Program-made: the position numbers and the translations under genes
The notes under the pieces: generated by a model
Told to the model about the DNA's origin: nothing
Database searches by the model: none
The model's input: only the letters and a program-made list of their open reading frames with translations
Source of the DNA: Pseudomonas serboccidentalis
GTDB lineage: Bacteria; Pseudomonadota; Gammaproteobacteria; Pseudomonadales; Pseudomonadaceae
DNA length: 64,000 bases
Direction of reading: 5' to 3'
Assembly (NCBI RefSeq): GCF_028830055.1
Contig: NZ_CP101655.1
Span: forward strand, 558,001 to 622,000
Part shown: piece after piece, positions 44,154 through 53,750 of the stretch
How the letters are laid out: every line of letters starts with the position of its first letter
Numbering within the stretch: the first letter of the stretch is position 1

Positions 44154-44618
44154 TCAGAACATCGGTCGAGCGGCGGCAATCGCCACCAGCACCAACCCGA
44201 CAATCAAGTTAATCCCCACCACCCGGCGAATCCGCCCCAGCACCGCCGCACCCGCCGGCCAGTCCTTGGCTTCAACGGCCTTGCGCAACTCTGGCAGCAT
44301 CAAGCCCTGAATGCGGATAAACAGCGCCGTCATCACCACATACAGCCCCATCATCACCTGCACGTACTTCGGCGCGGTCTCGAACCCGATGTGCTGCAAG
44401 TGCAGCATGCCCACGCCGCTGATCGGCAACAGGATCACCGCGACCCAGACCCAGCGGAAAAAACCTTGAAACACTTCCACCCACAAGGTCAGGCGGGCGG
44501 GGCCGTCGAGAGCCTTTACTGCCGCCGGGCGCAGGACCATCCAGGCGAAAAACATGCCGCCGACCCAGACCAGGGCGGACAGGACATGCAGCGGATAAAC
44601 GAGGCTAAAAGGTGTCAT
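44154..44618 (-). CDS. CopD family membrane protein
   Basis: A 154-residue inner-membrane protein with four hydrophobic segments. The start MTPFSLVYPLHVLSALVWVGGMFFAW and the paired conserved His/Trp are typical of the CopD-like family, associated with copper import or heme. It is divergent from dinG and monocistronic. Assignment is to family, not to a proven copper role. Confidence 0.82.
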   Translation of the reverse strand: MTPFSLVYPLHVLSALVWVGGMFFAWMVLRPAAVKALDGPARLTLWVEVFQGFFRWVWVAVILLPISGVGMLHLQHIGFETAPKYVQVMMGLYVVMTALFIRIQGLMLPELRKAVEAKDWPAGAAVLGRIRRVVGINLIVGLVLVAIAAARPMF

Positions 44619-44679
44619 TGGGGTACTCCGTTCTGCGCGGGATCGATTCGCGGGGTATGATAGCCGCCGATCCGAACTA

Positions 44680-44695
44680 CTGAAAATTTATCCAG
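44680..44695 (+). promoter_or_regulatory. Possible LexA box upstream of dinG
   Basis: CTGAAAATTTATCCAG has the CTG-N10-CAG spacing of LexA operators, an AT-rich centre and lies 21 bases before the dinG start. The right half (TCCAG) departs from ACAG. Confidence 0.4.
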
Positions 44696-44716
44696 CGTTT
44701 TTACGCCCGACACTCA

Positions 44717-46861
44717 ATGATCAGCACTGAACTCAAAACCACGATCCAGGGCGCCTACTCGCGTTTTCTTGAAGCCAAGAGCCTCAAGCCGCGTTACGGC
44801 CAGCGCCTGATGATCGCCGAAGTCGCTAAAGTCCTCGGGGATATCGACACCGATGACGAAGGCCGGCGCAGTGGCGACCCCGCGATTGTCGCGGTGGAAG
44901 CCGGCACCGGTACCGGCAAGACCGTGGCCTACAGCCTGGCGGCGATTCCCACGGCGAAGCTGGCTGGCAAGCGCCTGGTGATTGCCACCGCGACCGTGGC
45001 CCTGCAAGAGCAGATCGTCTACAAGGACTTGCCCGACCTGATGCGCAACAGCGGGCTGAACTTCAGCTTCGCGTTGGCCAAGGGCCGTGGCCGCTACATG
45101 TGCCTGTCCAAGCTCGACATGCTGCTGCAGGAAGGCCATGCGCAAACCGCCACTGCGCAGCTGTTCGAAGAAGAAGGTTTCAAGATCGAGGTCGACGAGG
45201 CCAGCCAGAAGCTGTTCACCAGCATGATCGAGAAACTCGCCGGCAATAAATGGGACGGCGACCGCGACAGTTGGCCCAACGCCCTCGAAGACGCCGACTG
45301 GGCACGTCTGACCACCGATCACAGCCAGTGCACCAACCGCCATTGCCCGAACTTCGGCCAGTGCGCTTTCTATAAAGCGCGCGAAGGCATGGGCAAGGTC
45401 GACGTGATTGTCACCAACCACGACATGGTCCTGGCTGACCTGGCCCTGGGCGGCGGTGCGGTGCTGCCGGATCCGCGCGACACCATTTATGTGTTCGACG
45501 AAGGCCATCACCTGCCGGACAAGGCCATTGGCCACTTCGCCCATTACACGCGCCTGCGCTCGACCGCCGACTGGCTGGAAACCACCGCCAAGAACCTCAC
45601 CAAACTGCTGGCCCAGCATCCCTTGCCGGGGGATCTGGGCAAGCTGATCGAACAGGTGCCGGAGCTCGCGCGGGAGATCAAGACCCAGCAGCAGTTCATG
45701 TTCACCGCGTGCGAGCAGATCGCCGACTTCAAACCCGGGGAAGACGTCGAAGGTCGCGAGCGGCCCCGTCATCGTTTCGTCGGCGGGGTGATTCCCGAGC
45801 ACATGCGCGAAATGGGCATCGAGCTGAAAAAAGGCTACTCGCGTCTCAACGATCTGTTCACCCGTCTGACCGACCTGCTCAAGGAAGGCATGGACGGCGA
45901 GGTCAACATCGGCATCGCCAGCAATCAGGCCGAAGAGTGGTATCCGCTGTTCGGCAGCCTGTTGTCCCGCGCCTCGGGCAACTGGGAGCTGTGGACCGCG
46001 TTCACCGCCGAAGACCCGGAAGACAGCCCGCCGATGGCGCGCTGGCTGACGCTGGCCGAAAGCGGTTCGCTGTTCGACATCGAGGTCAACGCCAGCCCGA
46101 TCCTCGCCGCCGAGACCTTGCGTCGCAGCCTGTGGAACGTGGCCTACGGCTGTCTCGTGACGTCGGCAACCCTGACCGCGCTGGGCACCTTCGACCGTTT
46201 CCGCATGCGTGCCGGCCTGCCGAAAAAAGCCGTCACCGCCGTGGTGCCGAGTCCGTTCCATCATGCCGACGCCGGTGTGTTGCGGGTCCCGGACCTGAAG
46301 GCCGACCCGCGCGATGCAGCCGCCCACACCGCGGCGATCATCCGCGAGTTGCCGGATCTGGTCGAAGGTTCGCGCGGTACGCTGGTGCTGTTCTCTTCGC
46401 GCAAACAGATGCAGGACGTGTTCGATGGTCTTGACCGCGACTGGCGCAAGCAAGTGTTCATTCAAGGCAACCTGTCGAAACAGGAAACCCTGAACAAACA
46501 CAAGGCGCGGGTCGATGGCGGCGATTCCAGCGTGCTGTTCGGCCTCGCCAGTTTCGCCGAAGGGGTGGACTTGCCGGGGGCGTACTGCGAACACGTGGTG
46601 ATCGCCAAGATCCCGTTCTCGGTGCCGGACGATCCGGTCGAGGCCGCGCTGTCGGAGTGGATCGAAGCCCGCGGCGGCAATCCGTTCATGGAAATCTCGG
46701 TGCCCGACGCTTCGCTGAAACTGGTTCAGGCTTGCGGTCGTCTGCTGCGTACCGAAGAAGACCGCGGCACTATCACCTTGCTCGATCGGCGGCTGGTCAC
46801 CCAGCGCTATGGCAAGGCGATCCTCAATGCGTTGCCACCTTTCCGTCGTGAAATATCCTGA
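44717..46861 (+). CDS. dinG: ATP-dependent DNA helicase DinG
   Basis: A 714-residue XPD-like superfamily 2 helicase, 5' to 3', that removes R-loops and D-loops. Walker A is EAGTGTGKT (about 62-70), the DEAH variant is DEGH (about 258-261), and the iron-sulfur cluster cysteines appear in MCLSKLD, QCTNRHCPNFGQC and related residues (about 130-220). C-terminal motifs include LIASFAEGVDLPG-type (FGLASFAEGVDLPG) and RLLRTEEDRG. A weak LexA box upstream agrees with the damage-inducible name. Confidence 0.95.
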   Translation: MISTELKTTIQGAYSRFLEAKSLKPRYGQRLMIAEVAKVLGDIDTDDEGRRSGDPAIVAVEAGTGTGKTVAYSLAAIPTAKLAGKRLVIATATVALQEQIVYKDLPDLMRNSGLNFSFALAKGRGRYMCLSKLDMLLQEGHAQTATAQLFEEEGFKIEVDEASQKLFTSMIEKLAGNKWDGDRDSWPNALEDADWARLTTDHSQCTNRHCPNFGQCAFYKAREGMGKVDVIVTNHDMVLADLALGGGAVLPDPRDTIYVFDEGHHLPDKAIGHFAHYTRLRSTADWLETTAKNLTKLLAQHPLPGDLGKLIEQVPELAREIKTQQQFMFTACEQIADFKPGEDVEGRERPRHRFVGGVIPEHMREMGIELKKGYSRLNDLFTRLTDLLKEGMDGEVNIGIASNQAEEWYPLFGSLLSRASGNWELWTAFTAEDPEDSPPMARWLTLAESGSLFDIEVNASPILAAETLRRSLWNVAYGCLVTSATLTALGTFDRFRMRAGLPKKAVTAVVPSPFHHADAGVLRVPDLKADPRDAAAHTAAIIRELPDLVEGSRGTLVLFSSRKQMQDVFDGLDRDWRKQVFIQGNLSKQETLNKHKARVDGGDSSVLFGLASFAEGVDLPGAYCEHVVIAKIPFSVPDDPVEAALSEWIEARGGNPFMEISVPDASLKLVQACGRLLRTEEDRGTITLLDRRLVTQRYGKAILNALPPFRREIS

Positions 46862-46953
46862 GACAACGGTGGGCAGTTTTGCCCGCCGCGCTGTCTATCT
46901 CTCTGCCATGCTTTTCCATTGGCCTTTTGGTCGTTAGGGAGAACTCCGTTCTT

Positions 46954-49299
46954 ATGATTCGCCGCTCGTTGCCTGCCGTGTTTGCCTTGATCTTCGCCAC
47001 CCCCTTGCTGGCGGCGCCTGCCGGTCAGCAGACCCTGTTCAACTTCGTTCGCCCCGCCGACGTGGTGAAAGTCGTCACCGAAAACACTGACCTGCCACAA
47101 GCCAACGCCGAGCAAACCCCGGAAGGGGAAGTGCTGCGCCGGGTGACGTTCAACCCGGTAGCTCGCCCGACCCTGCGCCTGACCCCGCAGACCGGTGCCT
47201 GGGACTGGTCACAGTCGGACATGATGAGCCTGCGCCTGCAAAGCGCAATGAACTGGGCCGTGACGGTCTACGTACAAATCCAGAGCAATAACGGGCAGAC
47301 GCTGACCAGCCGCGTCGACCTGCCGGCCGGTCCTGCGCAAACCCTGCTGGTGCCGCTGGTGGCGACCTCGCCACTGAGCCAGGGCATGAAGGCCGGGCCG
47401 CCGATGCCGCTGACCGTCGACGGCCAGCGGATTCTGCTGGCCAGCAGCGGCGGTGAAATCGACCGCAGCCAAGTGGTGTCGGTGAGCCTGTGGATGGATC
47501 AGCCGAAAGCCGCGCAGAGCTTGCTGCTCGAACGTTTCGGCGTGCAGGACGGTGACGCGGTGACCCGGGCCGTCTACGGCAATCTGGTGGACGCTTACGG
47601 TCAATCGACTCGCAGCAAATGGCCGGAAAAAGTCAGCAGCGATGAACAACTGAAATCTGCCGCTGCCAAGGAAGAACAACAGCTGAAAACCTGGCTGGCC
47701 GAGCGCGAAAAGTCCTCGCTGGACAAGTTCGGTGGCTGGAGCAAAGGCCCGGCGTTCAAGGCCAGCGGCTTTTTCCGCACCGAAAAGCGTGTCGGTCGCT
47801 GGTACCTGGTGACCCCTGAAGGGCATCCGTTCTATTCGCTGGGGGTCAACACCGTCAGCCCGCAGGTCAACCAGACGTACGTGGCCGGGCGTGAGTGGAT
47901 GTTCGAATCCCTGCCCAAGCCTGACGAGCCGCTTGCCAGCCATTTCGGCGAGGGCGACAACCGTGGCGGCAACGGCGCCGATCAGGGCCGGGGCTACAAC
48001 GCCGGGCGCTGGTACGATTTCTACGCGGCCAACCTGCAACGCCTGTACGGCGAGCCTTGCGCCGCGCAGACCAAAGCCGAACCAACGGCCGAGCCGACAG
48101 CGGCCACGCCATGCAAAGCCACGGTCGACGAACAGAAGTGGACCACGCACACCCTCGATCGCCTGCAAGCCTGGGGCTTCAACACCGTCGGCAACTGGAG
48201 TGCCGACTCGCTGGGCGATGCCGAGCGGGTGCCGTACACCTTGCCGCTGTCGATCGTCGGTGATTACACCAGCATCAGCACCGGCACCGACTGGTGGGGC
48301 GGCATGCCTGACCCGTTCGACCCGCGTTTCGCCATGGCCACCGAGCGCGCCGTCGCCATCGCCGCCCGCGATCATCGGGACGATCCGTGGCTGATCGGTT
48401 ACTACGCCGACAACGAACTGGCCTGGGCCGGTCTCGGCACCGATCCGCAATCGCGCTACGCCCTGGCCTATGGCACGTTGAAAATGACCACCGACGTACC
48501 GGCCAAACGTGCGTTCCTCAAGCAACTGCGCGACAAGTACCGCAACCAGGCGGGCCTGTCGAAAGCGTGGGGCATTGATCTGCCGGCGTGGGAGTTGATG
48601 GAAGACCCGGGGTTCGTGCCGCCGCTGCCGAATCCGGAACACCCGGAAATCGAAAACGATTTCAAATACTTCCAGAAGGTGTTTGCCGATACCTACTTCA
48701 AGACCATCTCCGATTCGCTGAAATGGCACGCGCCGAATCAGCTGCTGCTCGGCGGGCGTTTCGCCACCAGCACCCCGGAGGCCGTGGCGTCCTGCGCGCA
48801 GTACTGCGACGTGTTGAGTTTCAATATGTACACGCTGAAACCGCAGGACGGCTATGACTTCGCCGCTTTGCGCGCCCTCGACAAACCGGTGCTGATCACC
48901 GAATTCAATGTCGGTTCGGCTGACCGTGGCCCGTTCTGGGGCGGCGTGACGCCACTGGCGAAGGAAGAGGATCGCGGCCCGGAGTACACCAATTTCCTAA
49001 AACAGGCGTTGAGCGAACCGTCGATTGTCGGCGTGCATTGGTTCCAGTATCTGGACCAGCCGGTGACCGGGCGTCTGCTCGATGGCGAGAACGGGCACTT
49101 TGGTCTGGTGGGGATTACCGATCTGCCGTATCAGGGCTTTGTCGACGCCGTGCGCAAGAGCAATCTGCAGGCGCTTGATCAGTTGGGCAAGGAGGCTGAG
49201 AAAGCCTCTAAGCACGAAGCCGAAGGCGGCAGGAAAGGTGAGGCAGGCAAAGGTGCGGGAGCAGGGCACGCGGGTGGGCACTCGGGGAATGGTCATTAA
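46954..49299 (+). CDS. Exported agarase-like glycoside hydrolase
   Basis: A 781-residue secreted protein: signal peptide (1-20), an N-terminal carbohydrate-binding-like beta domain (about 25-250), and a TIM-barrel glycoside hydrolase of the beta-galactosidase/beta-agarase clan. Likely acid/base Glu lies in YYADNELAW and the nucleophile Glu in VLITEFNVGS. The C-terminal 30 residues are Gly/His/Lys-rich and probably flexible. The family call rests on these motifs and similarity to proteins labelled beta-agarase in pseudomonads; the natural polysaccharide is unknown. GGGAG precedes the ATG. Confidence 0.8.
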   Translation: MIRRSLPAVFALIFATPLLAAPAGQQTLFNFVRPADVVKVVTENTDLPQANAEQTPEGEVLRRVTFNPVARPTLRLTPQTGAWDWSQSDMMSLRLQSAMNWAVTVYVQIQSNNGQTLTSRVDLPAGPAQTLLVPLVATSPLSQGMKAGPPMPLTVDGQRILLASSGGEIDRSQVVSVSLWMDQPKAAQSLLLERFGVQDGDAVTRAVYGNLVDAYGQSTRSKWPEKVSSDEQLKSAAAKEEQQLKTWLAEREKSSLDKFGGWSKGPAFKASGFFRTEKRVGRWYLVTPEGHPFYSLGVNTVSPQVNQTYVAGREWMFESLPKPDEPLASHFGEGDNRGGNGADQGRGYNAGRWYDFYAANLQRLYGEPCAAQTKAEPTAEPTAATPCKATVDEQKWTTHTLDRLQAWGFNTVGNWSADSLGDAERVPYTLPLSIVGDYTSISTGTDWWGGMPDPFDPRFAMATERAVAIAARDHRDDPWLIGYYADNELAWAGLGTDPQSRYALAYGTLKMTTDVPAKRAFLKQLRDKYRNQAGLSKAWGIDLPAWELMEDPGFVPPLPNPEHPEIENDFKYFQKVFADTYFKTISDSLKWHAPNQLLLGGRFATSTPEAVASCAQYCDVLSFNMYTLKPQDGYDFAALRALDKPVLITEFNVGSADRGPFWGGVTPLAKEEDRGPEYTNFLKQALSEPSIVGVHWFQYLDQPVTGRLLDGENGHFGLVGITDLPYQGFVDAVRKSNLQALDQLGKEAEKASKHEAEGGRKGEAGKGAGAGHAGGHSGNGH

Positions 49300-49312
49300 T
49301 CTGTGATGCGCT

Positions 49313-49389
49313 AAAAGAGAGCAGCCTGCGGCAGCTCCTACAGAGGAAAGCGATTTCATGTAGGCACTGCCGCAGGCTGCGATCTTTTG
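49313..49389. repeat. REP pair, family B
   Basis: AAAAGAGAGCAGCCTGCGGC-AGCTCCTACA and TGTAGGCACTGCCGCAGGCT-GCGATCTTTTGA; imperfect at both ends. Confidence 0.8.
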
Positions 49390-49489
49390 ACTTGGCTTTT
49401 AACCGTCTGGCCCGCAGCTGTTCCCAAATCCCTCAAGGGCTGGAACAATGCGGGCCACTTTGTAGAGCGTTTTCGCGGGGGAGTTGCGG

Positions 49490-50635
49490 GTGCAGATTCA
49501 GGGACATTACGAGCTTCAGTTCGAAGCGGTGCGCGAGGCTTTCGCGGCACTGTTCGACGATTCCCAGGAACGCGGCGCAGCCTTGTGCATCAAGGTCGGC
49601 GGAGAAACTGTCCTCGACCTCTGGTCCGGTACCGCCGACAAGGACGGCACCGAGGCCTGGCACAGCGACACCATCGCCAACCTGTTCTCCTGCACCAAGA
49701 CTTTCACCGCGGTCACCGCGCTGCAACTGGTGGCCGAAGGCAAACTGCAACTGGATGTACCGGTTGCCCGCTATTGGCCGGAATTCGCTGCCGCCGGCAA
49801 AGAATCCGTCACCCTGCGCCAACTGCTCTGCCATCAGGCGGGTCTGCCGGCCCTGCGCGAGTTGCTGGCGCCAGCCGCCCTTTACGAATGGCAAACCATG
49901 GTCGACGTCCTCGCGGCCGAAGCACCCTGGTGGACGCCGGGCACCGGCCACGGGTATGCCGCCATCACCTATGGCTGGCTGGTCGGCGAATTGCTCCGTC
50001 GCGCTGACGGTCGCGGGCCGGGCGAGTCCATCGTCGCCCGTGTCGCCAAGCCGCTGGGCCTGGATTTTCACGTCGGACTGGCTGACGAAGAGTTCTACCG
50101 CGTGGCGCATATCGCTCGCGGCAAGGGCAACGTCGGCGACGCTGCCGCCCAGCGCCTGTTGCAGGTGACCATGCGCGAACCGACCGCCATGACCACCCGT
50201 GCCTTCACCAATCCGCCGTCGGTGCTCACCAGTACCAACAAACCGGAATGGCGGCGCATGCAGCAGCCGGCCGCCAACGGTCATGGCAACGCACGCAGTC
50301 TGGCCGGTTTCTACGCCGGGTTGCTCGACGGCAGTCTGCTCGAAAGCGAAATGCTCGAAGAACTGACGCGCGAACACAGCGTCGGTGAGGACAAGACGCT
50401 GCTGACCCGTACCCGCTTCGGTCTGGGCTGCATGCTCGATCAGCCGGACATGGCGAACGCCACCTACGGCCTCGGTCCGCGTGCGTTCGGTCATCCGGGG
50501 GCGGGCGGTTCGGTGGGTTTTGCTGATCCTGAGCACGATGTCGCGTTCGGTTTTGTGACAAATACCCTTGGGCCGTACGTCTTGATGGATCCGCGCGCGC
50601 AGCAACTGGCGCGGGTACTTGCCACTTGTCTGTAA
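49490..50635 (+). CDS. Serine hydrolase, beta-lactamase/esterase family (EstB-like)
   Basis: A 381-residue class C beta-lactamase-fold protein. The nucleophile motif SxxK is S67-CTK70; the second motif corresponds to YAAITYGW (about 156-163), and a later HPGAGGSVGF (about 338-347) fills the third position. No signal peptide, so it is cytoplasmic and more likely an esterase of the EstB type than a true beta-lactamase. The GTG at 49490 has GGGGGAG upstream; a TTG two codons earlier is less likely. Confidence 0.85.
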   Translation: MQIQGHYELQFEAVREAFAALFDDSQERGAALCIKVGGETVLDLWSGTADKDGTEAWHSDTIANLFSCTKTFTAVTALQLVAEGKLQLDVPVARYWPEFAAAGKESVTLRQLLCHQAGLPALRELLAPAALYEWQTMVDVLAAEAPWWTPGTGHGYAAITYGWLVGELLRRADGRGPGESIVARVAKPLGLDFHVGLADEEFYRVAHIARGKGNVGDAAAQRLLQVTMREPTAMTTRAFTNPPSVLTSTNKPEWRRMQQPAANGHGNARSLAGFYAGLLDGSLLESEMLEELTREHSVGEDKTLLTRTRFGLGCMLDQPDMANATYGLGPRAFGHPGAGGSVGFADPEHDVAFGFVTNTLGPYVLMDPRAQQLARVLATCL

Positions 50636-50748
50636 AGCGTTACGTGAGGTTCCAGATTTGGAACCAGATCCGGTTTTTTGATTCAAAGCGTCTGTTTATC
50701 CGGGCAAAAGAGCTCTGATTTTTCATTACTTCACTTTGTGGATTTTCA

Positions 50749-51867
50749 ATGTCGTCCAAAAAAACTCTCGCCCTGGCCCTGTGTGTTGCGATTACCGGTT
50801 GTGCACAGACTCCTAAAAACGATGCGGACGGTGGCAGTTGGTGGCCGTTCGGATCTTCCGACAAAGTGGCGGCCAAAGAGCCGGCACCGGCTCCAGCCCC
50901 GCTCAAGCCTGCTGCCACCGCACCTGTGGCCAAGACTGAAAGCAGCAGCCATTGGTACTGGCCGTTCGGCAGCTCCGATGACGCGGCGGCCAAGGCTGCT
51001 GTGAAACCCGAAGTAAAACCAGAAGCCAAACCGGCTGTAGTGGCCAAGGCCGATGCTGACACCGGCAACAAGTGGTGGTGGCCGTTCGGCGGCAAAGACC
51101 AATCCACTGCCAAAGTGGTGCCGATGCCTGACCCGAAAGTCACCCAGGCCTGGCTGGATGACTACGAACCGCGCCTGCGTGCGGCGATCAAGGACAGCAA
51201 TCTGCAACTCGAACGCCGTGACAACGTGCTGGTGGTGATCGCGCCGGTTGAAGGCTCGTTCAACCCGAAGCGTCCGGCGATGCTGCTGCCGGTGACCCTC
51301 AGCCCGTTCACCAATGTCGCGAAAATCCTCGAAGCTGACCCGAAAACCGCGGTACTGGTACTCGGTCACAGCGACAACACCGGCGCCGCGCCGGCCAACG
51401 TCAAACTCAGCCAGGAGCGCGCCCAGTCCGTGGCGGCGATCTTCCGTCTGAGCGGCTTGCAGCGTGATCGCCTGATGCTGCGCGGCATGGGCGGCGATGC
51501 CCCGCGTGCGGCCAACGACAGCGCTGAAGGCCGTGCGCTGAACCGTCGTGTCGAACTGCTGGTGACCCCGCAGAACACCATGGTTGCCCTGCTGAGCAAA
51601 TACAACATGCCGGCGCCAGCGCCGACCACGATGATTGCCGCACAGGACGTCAAGCCTGCAGCCAAACCGGTCACCCCGGCGCCGGCTGCTTCGAAAGCCG
51701 CCGTACCTGCGAGCAAAAAGGCTCCAGCGAAGAAAGCTGCCGCCAAGGCGCCAGCGAAGAAAGCGGCGACCAAGGCTCCGGCGAAAACGCCTGCCAAGAA
51801 AACCGCTCCGGCCAAAGCGGCGACCACTGACAAGAAAGTCGCCGCCACCGATACTTCCAAGCAGTGA
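50749..51867 (+). CDS. OmpA-family lipoprotein with WPFG repeats and Lys/Ala-rich tail
   Basis: A 372-residue lipoprotein. The signal peptide ends AITGC (Cys18). Three WPFG repeats follow at about 31-34, 71-74 and 110-113, each as WWPFG or YWPFG with Gly/Ser/Asp after it, joined by Ala/Pro/Lys-rich linkers. An OmpA domain spans about 155-280 (GHSDNTGAAPANVKLSQERA). The last 70 residues are Lys/Ala/Pro repeats (KKAPAKKAAAK, KAPAKKAATK) like histone H1 tails and may bind DNA, LPS or peptidoglycan. Same direction as pdxH, 24 bases apart. Confidence 0.85.
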   Translation: MSSKKTLALALCVAITGCAQTPKNDADGGSWWPFGSSDKVAAKEPAPAPAPLKPAATAPVAKTESSSHWYWPFGSSDDAAAKAAVKPEVKPEAKPAVVAKADADTGNKWWWPFGGKDQSTAKVVPMPDPKVTQAWLDDYEPRLRAAIKDSNLQLERRDNVLVVIAPVEGSFNPKRPAMLLPVTLSPFTNVAKILEADPKTAVLVLGHSDNTGAAPANVKLSQERAQSVAAIFRLSGLQRDRLMLRGMGGDAPRAANDSAEGRALNRRVELLVTPQNTMVALLSKYNMPAPAPTTMIAAQDVKPAAKPVTPAPAASKAAVPASKKAPAKKAAAKAPAKKAATKAPAKTPAKKTAPAKAATTDKKVAATDTSKQ

Positions 51868-51891
51868 TCCGCTAACGAAAAGGAATGCGCC

Positions 51892-52539
51892 ATGACCCAG
51901 GCTCTGGCAGATATGCGTCGTGATTACACCCGGGATGGTCTGACCGAGGCGCAAGCCCCGGGCGAACCGTTTGCGCTGTTCCACCAGTGGTTTGCCGACG
52001 CGGTGAAAACCGAACAGGCGCCAGTGGAGGCCAACGCCATGACCCTGGCCACGGTCGATGCGGATGGTCGACCGCATTGCCGCATTCTGCTGCTCAAGGG
52101 CCTGGACGAGCAGGGTTTCACCTTCTTCACCAACTACGACAGCGCCAAGGGCCAGCAGCTGGCGGGCAACCCGTTTGCCGCCATGACCTTCTTCTGGCCG
52201 ACCCTGGAGCGCCAGGTGCGCATCGAAGGGCGTGTGGTGAAGGTCACGCCTGCAGAGTCCGACGCGTACTATCAGGTGCGTCCGCTGGGCAGCCGGCTCG
52301 GGGCCTGGGCCTCACCGCAGAGCCGGGTGATCAATGGGCGTGGCGAGCTGGAAGATCTGCTCAAGGCCACCGAGCAGCGCTTCAGCGATACTCAGCCTGA
52401 CTGCCCGGAACACTGGGGCGGTTACCGCCTGCTGCCTGAGCGCATCGAATTCTGGCAGGGGCGTCCAAGCCGTCTGCACGATCGCCTGAACTATCGTCAG
52501 CAGGGTGCCAACTGGATTCTTGAACGTCTGGCGCCTTAA
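51892..52539 (+). CDS. pdxH: Pyridoxine/pyridoxamine 5'-phosphate oxidase
   Basis: A 215-residue FMN flavoprotein that makes pyridoxal 5'-phosphate. Motifs include [33 protein letters not shown] (about 50-82), RQVRIEGRV, and the C-terminal signature [13 protein letters not shown] (about 184-196), which binds substrate phosphate. Length is standard. It converges with the small membrane protein gene at 52545, five bases from its stop. Confidence 0.97.
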   Translation: MTQALADMRRDYTRDGLTEAQAPGEPFALFHQWFADAVKTEQAPVEANAMTLATVDADGRPHCRILLLKGLDEQGFTFFTNYDSAKGQQLAGNPFAAMTFFWPTLERQVRIEGRVVKVTPAESDAYYQVRPLGSRLGAWASPQSRVINGRGELEDLLKATEQRFSDTQPDCPEHWGGYRLLPERIEFWQGRPSRLHDRLNYRQQGANWILERLAP

Positions 52540-52544
52540 GCAGT

Positions 52545-52781
52545 CTACCGAGCGGGATAGCCTGCCGCAGCGGCCTCAAGCCATTTCGGCAGGTCCCGAC
52601 GCTTGATCTTCTGCACGCGGGCATGCGCCAGTTGTTCGAGCATGAAGGCGCGTTTGCCTTCATCCTTGCCCGCCAGGGACAATGCCAGGTCACGATCCAT
52701 CCAGCGTTTGATTCGCACGTACAGCCACCAATGGAAGTACAGACCGGCGACGGTGGTGACGAAAATGATCAAGTAATCCAT
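52545..52781 (-). CDS. Small single-pass membrane protein
   Basis: A 78-residue protein with one N-terminal transmembrane segment (about 2-22: DYLIIFVTTVAGLYFHWWLYV) followed by a basic cytoplasmic tail (RIKRWMDRDLALSLAGKDEGKR). I do not recognise a family. It sits directly after pdxH, convergent, in an order shared with other pseudomonads as far as I recall. Confidence 0.65.
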   Translation of the reverse strand: MDYLIIFVTTVAGLYFHWWLYVRIKRWMDRDLALSLAGKDEGKRAFMLEQLAHARVQKIKRRDLPKWLEAAAAGYPAR

Positions 52782-52948
52782 GAAAATCCTTGGGGTGGCC
52801 GGGCAGGTTGGGCGATTTGGCGCTACTGTTGGGTGGGGCTGCAGGCGCCTGTACCGGGCCTGAATAAAACCAAGTTTATCCGGGCTGTGTCGTGACAGGC
52901 GTCAAGCAGCGGGGTTTAATGAACACCTGTTCTTTTGGAGTTGATGCT

Positions 52949-53413
52949 ATGCGTAAGTCTGTTCTGCTGGTTGCTTCCTTTTCCACGATGGCGATGTTGC
53001 TGACCGGCTGCCAGTCGAGCCTGACCGGTGACTCCTACTCCCGTGACGAAGCGCGTCGTGTGCAGACGATTCGCATGGGCACCATCGAATCCCTGCGTCC
53101 GGTGAAAATCGAAGGCACCAAGACCCCGATCGGCGGCGCTGCAGGCGCAGTGGTCGGCGGTGTCGGCGGCAGCGCCATCGGTGGCGGCAAAGGCAGCATC
53201 GTGGCGGCGGTCATTGGCGCCGTGGCCGGTGGTCTGATCGGTTCGGCCACCGAAGAAGGCCTGACCCGCACCCAGGGCGTGGAAATCACCGTGCGCGAAG
53301 ACGACGGCAGCATGCGCGCCTACGTGCAACAGGTTCAGGAGAATGAAGTGTTCCGTGTTGGCGAGCGTGTGCGGATTTCCACTGTTGGTGGGACCAGCCG
53401 CGTTTCGCACTAA
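52949..53413 (+). CDS. SlyB-like glycine-zipper lipoprotein
   Basis: A 154-residue outer-membrane lipoprotein: signal ending MLLTGC (Cys21) and a glycine-zipper 2TM domain (about 54-92: GGAAGAVVGGVGGSAIGGGKG then IVAAVIGAVAGGLIGSATEE), then a C-terminal part with VEITVREDDGSMRAYVQ and VGERVRI. This matches the SlyB/PcP family, induced under magnesium limitation by PhoP in enterics. The ATG at 52949 starts the signal peptide; upstream in-frame starts are rejected. Confidence 0.85.
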   Translation: MRKSVLLVASFSTMAMLLTGCQSSLTGDSYSRDEARRVQTIRMGTIESLRPVKIEGTKTPIGGAAGAVVGGVGGSAIGGGKGSIVAAVIGAVAGGLIGSATEEGLTRTQGVEITVREDDGSMRAYVQQVQENEVFRVGERVRISTVGGTSRVSH

Positions 53414-53433
53414 GCGGCAACGAGCGGTAAAAC

Positions 53434-53467
53434 AAAACCCCGATCAGGTGACTGGTCGGGGTTTTTT
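53434..53467 (+). terminator. Intrinsic terminator of the SlyB-like gene
   Basis: AAAACCCCGATCA pairs with TGGTCGGGGTTTT around GGTGAC, followed by T residues. Confidence 0.9.
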
Positions 53468-53487
53468 GTTTGTTTCAATTCGCCTGC

Positions 53488-53739
53488 TCAGTGCTGGGCA
53501 CAGGTGCCCATAAAATACTCCAGACCCTTTGGGAAGCTCACGTTCAGAAGGACCTCCAATGCACTTACTTGATCCTGGCTCAATAACAACTCCCCAGGTT
53601 CCAGTTCGCTAAGCGGTTTGGATTCGATGAGCTGTGCAACCTTTTCATTCATTTCGCTACCGTTGATATCCATTTCAAACTGTAGCGAGTTGTCTTGGAT
53701 TTCATCAGGGTAAAACCCGGTTATTGAAAGGTAACGCAT
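53488..53739 (-). CDS. Presumed immunity protein of the pyocin-type toxin
   Basis: An 83-residue acidic protein directly downstream of a pyocin-type toxin gene, the classic place for an immunity gene. Many Asp and Glu residues (for example FYPDEIQDNSLQFEMD) fit binding a basic nuclease domain. It does not resemble the colicin E3 immunity protein, and it may belong to DUF7683. Its ribosome binding site AAGGGA overlaps the end of the toxin gene, and GC content is clearly lower than the surroundings. Confidence 0.7.
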   Translation of the reverse strand: MRYLSITGFYPDEIQDNSLQFEMDINGSEMNEKVAQLIESKPLSELEPGELLLSQDQVSALEVLLNVSFPKGLEYFMGTCAQH

Positions 53740-53750
53740 GCGTTCGTCCC

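Noticed and set aside
44714..46594. 626-codon open frame opposite dinG
   Set aside because: Full antisense overlap with a well-supported helicase gene.
47209..48729. 506-codon open frame opposite the glycoside hydrolase
   Set aside because: Antisense shadow of a gene with signal peptide and catalytic motifs.
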